Origin: Nitrospiraceae bacterium
GTDB taxonomy: Bacteria; Nitrospirota; Nitrospiria; Nitrospirales; UBA8639
DNA length: 64,000 nucleotides
Direction of reading: 5' to 3'
Assembly: GCA_020632635.1 (NCBI GenBank)
Contig: JACKFE010000002.1
Coordinates: 1-64,000 of the forward strand
Positions within the stretch are counted from its first letter, which is position 1. The number at the start of each line of letters is the position of its first letter. The position numbers and the translations under genes are program-made. The notes beneath the pieces are model-generated. The model had not been told where the DNA came from. It worked only from the letters and a program-made list of their open reading frames with translations, and ran no database searches. Positions 54,494 to 62,122 of this stretch are shown piece after piece.

Positions 54494-55408
54494 ATGCTCG
54501 TACCCCTTCTGAACACAATTCGAAACTCTCAATTGCCTAATGGCGGTTTTCCCTACCAAGCGGATGAACTTGCTCGCACCGATTCCACATCATGGGCGGT
54601 TCTAGCCATGTCGGCATTTGAAGACACTGAGCAGTCCTGTATGCAAGGAAGAGTGTATTTACGCTCCCAGCAATCCACCGATGGGCATGTCAGTATCTCA
54701 CAGGAACAACACCGGGCATCATGGCCTACTCCATTAGCTATCTTGGCTTGGGGCATGGACCCACAATTTCGCCAGGCTCGAGATTCGGCCATACACTTTT
54801 TGTTGAATTTTTCCGGACACCATTATCCCCAGGGCGATACCTCCATCATGGCCCACGATACCTCCCTTGTAGGCTGGCCATGGATTGCGGATACCCATAG
54901 TTGGGTCATTCCTACCGCCATTGCCATTACGGCGCTGCAATCATCTGGGATCACCACGCATCCACGTATTGCTCAAGGCCTAGCCATGCTCCTAGATCGC
55001 CAACTTCCACATGGAGGCTGGAACTCTGGCAACACACTCGTCTTTGGCAAGGAACTGTTGCCCCTCCCTGAATGCACCGGCATTGCCTTGCAAGCCTTAG
55101 CGGGAAACACGGAACGGCCGCTTGTTGAACACAGTCTGAGCTATTTGCTGGACCAACTCCCTCATCTCCGAACACCCATCTCGTTGGGATGGGCATTATT
55201 GGGATTAGGTGCTTGGGGGCTGAGACCCGCCCAGACCGAGAGTATAATTCGCGAAAGTCTAGCTCTTCAAAATCGGCATGGCTCCTATGCGATCCCCTCA
55301 CTTGCCTTACTCCTGTGCGCCGCCCAAGCTCCCCAAGGGCTTCATTCTTTTCTGAGGACCAGACCGCTCGAAGCCACCGTCTCAACCACCCATGGAAACA
55401 AATCCTAA
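54494..55408 (+). CDS. Prenyltransferase / squalene-cyclase-like alpha-toroid protein
   Basis: About 304 residues with repeated alpha/alpha toroid units: QLPNGGFPYQADELARTDSTSW, DGHVSISQEQHRASWPTPLA, QLPHGGWNSGN, LQNRHGSYAIPS. QxxxGGW/F motifs are as in terpene cyclases and prenyltransferase beta subunits. The catalytic DxDD of squalene-hopene cyclase is not visible, so the enzyme activity is doubtful and it may be a binding protein. ATG at 54494 with AGAAG upstream. Its stop overlaps the start of the DUF362 gene (TAATG), so they are coupled. Confidence 0.78.
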   Translation: MLVPLLNTIRNSQLPNGGFPYQADELARTDSTSWAVLAMSAFEDTEQSCMQGRVYLRSQQSTDGHVSISQEQHRASWPTPLAILAWGMDPQFRQARDSAIHFLLNFSGHHYPQGDTSIMAHDTSLVGWPWIADTHSWVIPTAIAITALQSSGITTHPRIAQGLAMLLDRQLPHGGWNSGNTLVFGKELLPLPECTGIALQALAGNTERPLVEHSLSYLLDQLPHLRTPISLGWALLGLGAWGLRPAQTESIIRESLALQNRHGSYAIPSLALLLCAAQAPQGLHSFLRTRPLEATVSTTHGNKS

Positions 55409-56436
55409 TGATGGAACAAGGAAGTCAAACCACTGAAAGTCCGGTTCTCTCTCGACGCGATCTTTTGAAAGCCACCTTGATTGGAGGAGGACTGGCGCTG
55501 TCTGGCTTTTCTTTTCTACATTGGGTTAAAGGGCCTGTACTCACAGCATCAACGTTTATTGGAAAAGCGGGCAATTACCAAGCCGATTTGAAACACATTA
55601 TTTTGCGTGGCCTGGCGGAACTAGGAATCACCCGTACCATCATTACCGGAAAACGCATTCTTTTAAAACCGAATCTCGTAGAGCCCCATCGCTCATCTCC
55701 CCATATCAATACGCATCCCTTGGTCGTTCGTGGAGCCATTGAGGCCTTTTTGAGTCTGGGGGCCGGATCCGTTCTCGTGGCGGAGGGCCCGGGGCACCGC
55801 CACGACACGTTATTAGTACTGGAGGAATCCGGCCTTGGGGATGTACTTTATGAAGATCATATTCCCTTTGCTGATGTGAACATGATGGATGGCATTTCAC
55901 TTCCGAACCTAGGCAGGCAAACCAAGCTGGCCACACTGACTTTCCCCAAGGTGATTCAACAAGTGGATTGGATTGTCTCCATGGCCAAAATGAAAACTCA
56001 TCATTGGGCCGGCGCTACCCTGTCCATGAAAAATCTCTTTGGGATGATGCCTGGCATCTATTATGGTTGGCCCAAAAATGTGTTGCACCAAGAGGGCATT
56101 CCTCAATCTATTTTGGATATTAATGCGAGCCTTCAACCTCATTTTGCCATCATTGATGGAATTACTGGGATGGAGGGGGATGGCCCCATCATGGGCACTC
56201 CCATTAATGCCGGCGTGCTTGTTATGGGACACAACCTTCCGGCTGTGGACGCCACCTGTTGTCGAGTGATGGGGATTGACCCTGCGCGGATTTCCTATTT
56301 AAAAAAAGCTGATCAATGGCTGGGTCCGATTCAGGAACTGGCTATCGAACAACGGGGCGAACCCTGGCGTTCCGTCCAAGTCCCCTTTGCTCTTGACCCT
56401 GAGATTCCCGCACACCATGGGCTTCGTCTGACTTAA
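55408..56436 (+). CDS. Tat-exported DUF362 protein
   Basis: About 342 residues. The N-terminus SRRDLLKATLIGGGLALSGF is a twin-arginine signal. The DUF362 domain shows VLLKPN-type ILLKPNLVEP, NTHPLVVRGAIEAF, VAEGPGHRHDT, DWIVSMAKMKTHHWAGATLS, and FAIIDGITGMEGDGP with PVDATCCRVMG-type ending. No ferredoxin CxxCxxCxxxC cluster is visible. DUF362 proteins are often redox-linked but the reaction is unknown. ATG at 55408 overlaps the cyclase-like stop codon, so translation is coupled and the pair probably acts together. Confidence 0.85.
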   Translation: MMEQGSQTTESPVLSRRDLLKATLIGGGLALSGFSFLHWVKGPVLTASTFIGKAGNYQADLKHIILRGLAELGITRTIITGKRILLKPNLVEPHRSSPHINTHPLVVRGAIEAFLSLGAGSVLVAEGPGHRHDTLLVLEESGLGDVLYEDHIPFADVNMMDGISLPNLGRQTKLATLTFPKVIQQVDWIVSMAKMKTHHWAGATLSMKNLFGMMPGIYYGWPKNVLHQEGIPQSILDINASLQPHFAIIDGITGMEGDGPIMGTPINAGVLVMGHNLPAVDATCCRVMGIDPARISYLKKADQWLGPIQELAIEQRGEPWRSVQVPFALDPEIPAHHGLRLT

Positions 56437-56792
56437 GCTTCCAGCTCACGCCTCAAACGACAATTAAAAATTGCCGCCACCCCTGATCGCTCAGGAACCT
56501 CCATCTTCCTTTACTGTTCGTCCTGAAACCCCAGACATATACCACCCCCTCCTGTTATCAGATTTTTTCTTCCCATTTCGAGAAAGGCAAATCAGAATAA
56601 CCAGATGGACCACAATGACGAAAAACGAGCGCGACATTCCACCAATCCTCAATCGCAAGCTTTTGATCGTTTTGACGATAGAGGAACGCAATGGTTTCGG
56701 ATTCAGCATGCTTTCGGAATATGACCTTGTTCATATTCTTTCAGACAGGCCTTTCAGGATATTTTTCGCACGAGGAACGGAGGTAAATGATT
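56437..56792. other. Intergenic region before the second Tad-type set
   Basis: Short open frames on both strands have no support. GGAGG at about 56779-56783 is the ribosome site of the next gene. No riboswitch-like motif was found here, in contrast to the flp leader. Confidence 0.4.
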
Positions 56793-58103
56793 ATGATTGA
56801 CTCAAAGCCCTGCGACTCTCACTCGCCGTTACAAAACCAGCGAGGGAGTTATCTCATGATATCGGTCATTGCCCTCATGGTCCTCTTTGGATTTGCCGGG
56901 CTGGGCATAGAAGTCGGACGGTGGTATGCCGTTCAGGGTGAAATGGCGAAATCTATTGATGGAGCAGCGTTTGCTGGCGCGAAAAATGTCAACAATCCCA
57001 ATCTTCAAGATCTGAATGGGTTTGTCTTAGAAGTGGCCCAAGCCAATTTTGAGGCCGGTCTCCTAGGCACCGATACGCCGGTCTTCACCGTCACCAATGA
57101 TGGAAATGGAAAAATTACGGTTGATGGCTCTGCCCATGCGTTAAATACCCTGATTAAAGGGTTTAACCCGGCCTATGACAAAACCCAAGTCTCTACCTCG
57201 GGTTCAGCCAAGCTCCGTAATGCGGAGATTGCGTTGGTATTGGACATCTCCGGGTCAATGGCAGGAAATGCTCTCACGAATTTAAAAGATGGCGCGGAGC
57301 AGTTCGTTGAAAACTTTGAAGATCATGAAACCACGAGTAAATTTGCTCTGATCACGTTTGCCTCTGGAGTCATGAAGCCTTTTGATCTCAACCATAATTA
57401 TGTCAGCCCTATCGAATCTGCCATTAATGGCCTGAATGCGGTTGGCGGAACCAATGCCGAAGATGCCTTGGCCCAAGCCGGTGCTCTGCCCTGGGCGGAC
57501 CAATCCGCTTTGCCTCCTAACGAACGGGGCAAACAGGTAGTGGTATTCTTTTCTGATGGGAACCCGACAGCCTTTCGTGGTCAGTTTAAATACAATGGTA
57601 CGGACTATGATGGAGTCGCAGCGGTTCACACGGGTGATGACGTCTATCAATGGTTATTAAAACCCAACAAGCAAAGCGAAACGTTTTCAATTGATCAGGT
57701 GGACAGAACTGGAGATGGGAAATCCACAAGTACCACCGCATGCCCCTATAAGAACAGCAGCAAGAAAAATGTTAGGTGGTACATCTTTGATGATCCCACT
57801 TATGGCTTGGATAATTTTGCCGCTACATCAGGGATTGACCCTCTGGAGTGCTACATTAATCATCCCGATCCCCTTTTTGATTATCATGCATGGCTGAATA
57901 AAAAAATGGCATTGGATAATGCCCAAGCCCTCAAAGATCAGGGGATTGAAATCTACACAATTGGCCTTGGCAACGTAGACCAAAACTATCTGGAACAACT
58001 TTCCAGCGGAAACGGTTTTTCCTACTACACCACAGACCCTAACGAACTCGCTGGAATTTTCCAACAAATTGCCAACATTCTCAAGCTGGTACTCGTTAGT
58101 TAA
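56793..58103 (+). CDS. TadG-like protein with a von Willebrand A domain
   Basis: About 436 residues. Tad-type N-terminus QRGSYLMISVIALMVLFGFAGLGIEVG, then a surface domain with a complete MIDAS: ALVLDISGSMAGN (DxSxS), a conserved Thr in AVGGTNAEDAL and Asp in VVFFSDGNPT. Such proteins bind ligands through a metal ion, so an adhesin role at the cell surface is likely but not proved. ATG at 56793 follows GGAGG by 9 nt; another ATG at 56787 lies only 3 nt from it. First of three + strand genes of Tad type. Confidence 0.88.
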   Translation: MIDSKPCDSHSPLQNQRGSYLMISVIALMVLFGFAGLGIEVGRWYAVQGEMAKSIDGAAFAGAKNVNNPNLQDLNGFVLEVAQANFEAGLLGTDTPVFTVTNDGNGKITVDGSAHALNTLIKGFNPAYDKTQVSTSGSAKLRNAEIALVLDISGSMAGNALTNLKDGAEQFVENFEDHETTSKFALITFASGVMKPFDLNHNYVSPIESAINGLNAVGGTNAEDALAQAGALPWADQSALPPNERGKQVVVFFSDGNPTAFRGQFKYNGTDYDGVAAVHTGDDVYQWLLKPNKQSETFSIDQVDRTGDGKSTSTTACPYKNSSKKNVRWYIFDDPTYGLDNFAATSGIDPLECYINHPDPLFDYHAWLNKKMALDNAQALKDQGIEIYTIGLGNVDQNYLEQLSSGNGFSYYTTDPNELAGIFQQIANILKLVLVS

Positions 58104-58153
58104 GAATGTGAACGATTATGGAATTCACCCAACACTGCATTGAAAGGCATGGG

Positions 58154-58684
58154 ATGATGAAACGGAAAAGGATTCAACACCGGCGTATCTCTCTCGGCAA
58201 AAAGATTTTCAGGCCCTGTCAAAACGAAGCAGGCATCTCAGCCGTGGAAACCGGAGCCACCATGCTCCTCTTTATCATCGCGCTCTTTTCGGTCATCGAA
58301 TTCGGGTGGTATTTTGTTCATCAAACCACGCTTACGGCCGCGGTCAGAGATGGGATTCGTTTGGGTGCTATTGGTGACTCTCTATCAGATGAATCTGGCA
58401 ACCAAATGTCACGAGAAGAGAGCATCAGGCAAGCAATTAAAGAACGAGCCGATCCGGTCATGGATATTGACCCGTCGAATATTTTAATTTTCCCGGTTCA
58501 AGCTAACTGGACCGATCCAGATGACCCGGCCGTCAATAACGCGGGAGGTGCAGGAGCCTTTATGCGTGTCCGGGTCCAATACAATCATACGTTTTTCACT
58601 TCGCTAATCGGTGGCTTCTTTGGAGGACAAACGATTCAAATGCAGTCTGAGGGAACCTATCGAAATGAAAACTTTATTCTATAG
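58154..58684 (+). CDS. TadE-like protein 2
   Basis: About 176 residues. After a basic start the signature CQNEAGISAVETGATMLLFI with Gly before ISAVET appears, then VIEFGWYFVHQTTLTAAVRDGIRLG. The C-terminal part is polar with DPSNILIFPVQANW. AAAGG lies before the ATG at 58154. It is 50 nt from the vWA gene and probably co-transcribed. Confidence 0.82.
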   Translation: MMKRKRIQHRRISLGKKIFRPCQNEAGISAVETGATMLLFIIALFSVIEFGWYFVHQTTLTAAVRDGIRLGAIGDSLSDESGNQMSREESIRQAIKERADPVMDIDPSNILIFPVQANWTDPDDPAVNNAGGAGAFMRVRVQYNHTFFTSLIGGFFGGQTIQMQSEGTYRNENFIL

Positions 58685-58712
58685 CCACTATGGCAAGAGG
58701 AGACCAGATACT

Positions 58713-59285
58713 ATGTCACCACGAACTCAATCTGTCTGCCGGAATGAACAGGGAACCGCCTTGGTTGAATTATCGGTCTCCATCATGCTCTTTTTGTTCA
58801 TGGCCTTTGGGATTATTGAATATGGCTCAATGATCAATGAGCGCAATGCTCTCACCCAATTAGCAAGAGAGGGCGCCAGCATCGCCTCAAGAAATCTCAC
58901 CTCCGACCAGAATATGTTGGACCTCTTGGAATCAACAGATAATGCATTAAAATTCGCAACTAATCCCAGTAAATATCGAATTTTCCTGGCTCAAATTACT
59001 GCCGGCAATTCAGCTATTCCCACTCCGACTTGCATCTTGACCGACAGAGGTGGGCTCACGAATGGAGTCATCCCTCCAACTCAACCAGACTGTGATTTGC
59101 CTGCCAATTTGGTGACTTATCTGACCTATGACGCTGGACTGGGGACCGCTCCCGTTCAACAATTTACCGTAGTGAAGGTCTATTATGAACATGATCCCAT
59201 CACACCTTTTGGAAATTTAACGTGGTTCGGCGGTGGCGGTACAGGCAATGCTCCGACGGTCTTCATGAGTGAAGCCATCTTTTAA
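58713..59285 (+). CDS. TadE-like protein 3
   Basis: About 190 residues with CRNEQGTALVELSVSIMLFLFMAFGIIEYG, the TadE signature with Gly before TALVEL. The rest is secreted and includes GNSAIPTPTCILTD and QPDCDLPAN, so at least one disulfide is possible. GAGGAG lies 11 nt before the ATG at 58713. It ends the + strand set; a hairpin follows at 59380. Confidence 0.82.
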   Translation: MSPRTQSVCRNEQGTALVELSVSIMLFLFMAFGIIEYGSMINERNALTQLAREGASIASRNLTSDQNMLDLLESTDNALKFATNPSKYRIFLAQITAGNSAIPTPTCILTDRGGLTNGVIPPTQPDCDLPANLVTYLTYDAGLGTAPVQQFTVVKVYYEHDPITPFGNLTWFGGGGTGNAPTVFMSEAIF

Positions 59286-59379
59286 TCGATCTGAAAAGAG
59301 AACGATTGCATTTTCCATAGGCAGCCCCATTTATACATCGTTTCTCACTTCTCACCTGACGTAGCGAGACAAAGCTCTT

Positions 59380-59405
59380 CCATTTACCTCCCCGTGGGTA
59401 AATGG
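59380..59405. terminator. Hairpin between convergent genes
   Basis: A 9-bp perfect stem (59380-59388 with 59397-59405), 95 nt after the TadE-like stop and 69 nt before the cpoB stop. No T run, so only a weak terminator call. Confidence 0.4.
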
Positions 59406-59473
59406 CCTTGACCGTGAACCATCATTTTCCAGGAAACAGCAGAAGGGGCAAGAGTTTTTGCCTTCCCAATGAA

Positions 59474-60931
59474 TCAGGACGGTGTTTTCAGTAAGGCATT
59501 AACTTCTTGAAGGCGAGACTGGGCTTTTAGGGCTTCTGGGCTTTGGGGATAAGTCCGGATAAGTTGCTGAAATACAGATCTTGCAGTTGCAACATCCTGA
59601 CGTTCTAAGTGGGAATAGGCAATTTTCAATAATGAAGCAGGAACTTTATTGCTGGAAGGATACAACAGAAAGACACGCTCAAATTCATCAATCGCCTCCG
59701 GAAATCGCCGCTGTCCATAATAACATTCGGCTAACCAATATTGCGCATTGGAAGCGAGTACAGACTCCGGAAATGTCCTTAAGAAAGTCGAAAAGGCTGT
59801 AGCAGCTAAGGAATAATTTCCATCTCGTAAGAACTGAAATGCTTCCTCATAACGCAATCGTGGATCTTTTGCTTGACCTCCAACAGATAATTGCCCATTG
59901 GATGAATCACGTGGAGACGCCATAGACACCGAACGAGGAACGAGATGCGTCCCACCCGCCACCGCGGCTTGAACTGGAATGGGACCTGAAGAGTTGGCAG
60001 TAGCTGGAACACTGAGGGATTGAAAGTCTTGGTGACCTTGAGATATCACAGGGGCTTTCGCCTCGACCAAGTTCCCCGTTGATTCAGTACTAGAAAAATC
60101 TCGAGAATGTAGTCCCATCGCATCACCGTTTGAACTAGCAATGCGATTTAACTTTTGCTCATGCTCATCCAGCCGTTTACCGAATGTTGTACTGACTTTT
60201 TCCAGGGTTCCGATCACCGACTGAATACTGCGCCGCACTTCCTCAAAGTTTGATTGAGTTTGCCTTGTACTAGCATTTTGAGTTTGGCCTATCATATCTA
60301 CATGAGTGCGCAATTCCCCAACCGACTGTTCTTGTTTAACCAGAGATTGTCGAATCGACACCAAGGCTTGTTGAAATTCAACCAAGGACGACCGAAACTC
60401 TCCAAGTTTACCTCCCTGTTCCGTCAATAACTGCTCTCCCGCACCTAACCGATCCCGAACTTGATTCACCAAAGGATCCAATGTATTTTGAGCCTGTTGG
60501 ACCTGGCTTCGGATCGTTTGCATATTAACTTCCATCTGACCAAAACGCTGATTCAGTTCCCCGACCTGATATTGATTTTTCTCAAGAGCGCCCTTCACCT
60601 GGGAAAGATCGGTATCCTTTAATGTCGCCATCTGATCCATTAACTCCGCCCTGGCATGTAATAATTCCTGAATCTCCGCACGTTGCTTTGAAATAATACT
60701 GCCGGCATTCTCAAGCGCTTGATTGGCCTCACCTACAGCCTGTTGGAGGGAGGTCTTACTTTTATCCAGTTGACTGATTTTAGCATCCAGCTCCCGTTTG
60801 ATTCGTACCACATCCGCTTGTTGAGCCACACAACCATATAAATTGATGCTCAACAGACCCACACATCCCCATTGAGCTAAACGCGGAATAATGGTTCTAA
60901 TTGATTGATAATTCATCCTTATCTTTTTCAT
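59474..60931 (-). CDS. cpoB: CpoB/YbgF-type Tol-Pal accessory lipoprotein
   Basis: About 485 residues. Lipobox GLLSINLYGC, then a long helical region (about 45-290) with heptads (DAKISQLDKSKTSLQQAVGE, RSSLVEFQQALVSIRQSLVK), a Pro/Ser-rich linker, and a C-terminal TPR domain (RDGNYSLAATAFSTFLRTFP, LAECYYGQRRFPEAIDEFER). CpoB normally coordinates cell-envelope constriction with Tol-Pal. The coiled coil is longer than in E. coli YbgF. ATG at 60931. It is 49 nt after pal on the same strand. Confidence 0.88.
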   Translation of the reverse strand: MKKIRMNYQSIRTIIPRLAQWGCVGLLSINLYGCVAQQADVVRIKRELDAKISQLDKSKTSLQQAVGEANQALENAGSIISKQRAEIQELLHARAELMDQMATLKDTDLSQVKGALEKNQYQVGELNQRFGQMEVNMQTIRSQVQQAQNTLDPLVNQVRDRLGAGEQLLTEQGGKLGEFRSSLVEFQQALVSIRQSLVKQEQSVGELRTHVDMIGQTQNASTRQTQSNFEEVRRSIQSVIGTLEKVSTTFGKRLDEHEQKLNRIASSNGDAMGLHSRDFSSTESTGNLVEAKAPVISQGHQDFQSLSVPATANSSGPIPVQAAVAGGTHLVPRSVSMASPRDSSNGQLSVGGQAKDPRLRYEEAFQFLRDGNYSLAATAFSTFLRTFPESVLASNAQYWLAECYYGQRRFPEAIDEFERVFLLYPSSNKVPASLLKIAYSHLERQDVATARSVFQQLIRTYPQSPEALKAQSRLQEVNALLKTPS

Positions 60932-60980
60932 CCGTTTCACCAGCCCTACCAATAAGGGCAATAGACACATTTAGGCTTTA

Positions 60981-61715
60981 TTACCTTCCTCGCAGTTCCA
61001 TGGCAGTAGAAGCTAGATTCAAGCCTAGGACCAGATGAGCGCGGCGATTTTTTTGATAACACGGCTCGGAAGAGTCCCGACATGCTGGATTATCTTTTCC
61101 AAAGGTCATGGCATGTAATTGCCCGGCATCGACTCCTAAACTAGCCAAATAGGCCTTCGTCCGAATGGCACGTTTTTCCCCTAAAATGTAGTTATAAGCT
61201 TGGGTACCACGATCGTCACAATGACCTTCTATGGTCACACTTGCATGAGGATGACTCTTGAGCCACTCTGCGTTAGAGGATAATACTTCTTTAGCCTGTT
61301 CGGTTAACTGATAACTATCAAATTCAAATTGAATATCTTGTAACCCTGACTGAGCAGTTAGCTGTTCTGCACGAGTACGATTCACCCAATAATCATCAGA
61401 TGAATCTGCCTTGCCTTGAGCAAGAGGAGATTCCTCGTAAATCAAAGGTTCATTTTGCAAAAGATCGGAGAAGGTGCTCTCCCGATCAGGGAAATACCCT
61501 TCGCTCCCCAAGGATTTGCCTTGACCAGAATTAGTCATACTCGCCACATCGGATTCCCCGCTCAGAACCTTTCCACCTGCCTTTATTGACTTTTTGGCAT
61601 GGTGAATCCCATGTGTTGCCCGATGCCCACAACCGACGACTAACAGGGCAAGAAGCAGTATCAGAGTCCACCGCCAAACATGCCATCCTCTTAGGGTATT
61701 TAATGTTCTTTCCAT
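60981..61715 (-). CDS. pal: Peptidoglycan-associated lipoprotein Pal
   Basis: About 244 residues. AAGGAG lies 8 nt before the ATG at 61715. Lipobox LLALLVVGC, a disordered Ser/Gly segment, and the OmpA domain IQFEFDSYQLTEQAKEVL, VTIEGHCDDRGTQAYN, LGEKRA and IRTKAYLASLGV. It binds peptidoglycan and links to the Tol system. It is longer than E. coli Pal because of the linker. tolB is not in the window, although it often precedes pal. Confidence 0.92.
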   Translation of the reverse strand: MERTLNTLRGWHVWRWTLILLLALLVVGCGHRATHGIHHAKKSIKAGGKVLSGESDVASMTNSGQGKSLGSEGYFPDRESTFSDLLQNEPLIYEESPLAQGKADSSDDYWVNRTRAEQLTAQSGLQDIQFEFDSYQLTEQAKEVLSSNAEWLKSHPHASVTIEGHCDDRGTQAYNYILGEKRAIRTKAYLASLGVDAGQLHAMTFGKDNPACRDSSEPCYQKNRRAHLVLGLNLASTAMELRGR

Positions 61716-62122
61716 ATCCAACACTCCTTCCTACGCACCAATATTTTTTCCTTCACTCAGAACTATAACCTCACATCAATTATAGTTTACTGCAAAAACA
61801 AGACCATCTCCCCGTCTCCCTATCTTATGAGTCTTTTCCACCACTGCCCTATTCAAAGCAACGGCCTACGTCGTCTTCACACACTTACCTTGTACTTTTT
61901 TGAAATTCCTCTTGTTTGGCAGAAAAATTAGATTCTTCGGAAAAGACCAACGACTCCAATGAACCCAAAAACATCAAAATGTTGGGAAATACCGTCGCAA
62001 TGAATTTTGGATGGAGAACCCTAATACAGGCAGGCTTGGGGTGTTGCAAAGATCCCGCAGTTTTTCAATACTCGTGTGATTTCGTCTACTCTGCAGACCA
62101 AAAATTGGAAGGACAAAAAGCC
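61716..62122. other. Gene-free stretch between pal and the GGDEF gene
   Basis: Upstream of pal on the - strand and downstream of the GGDEF gene. The + strand open frame at 61916-62311 is a shadow that runs into the GGDEF gene. No clear terminator. Confidence 0.4.

Noticed and set aside
56471..56800. A + strand open frame upstream of the vWA TadG gene
   Set aside because: No ribosome site, and it overlaps the ribosome site and start of the real gene in another frame.
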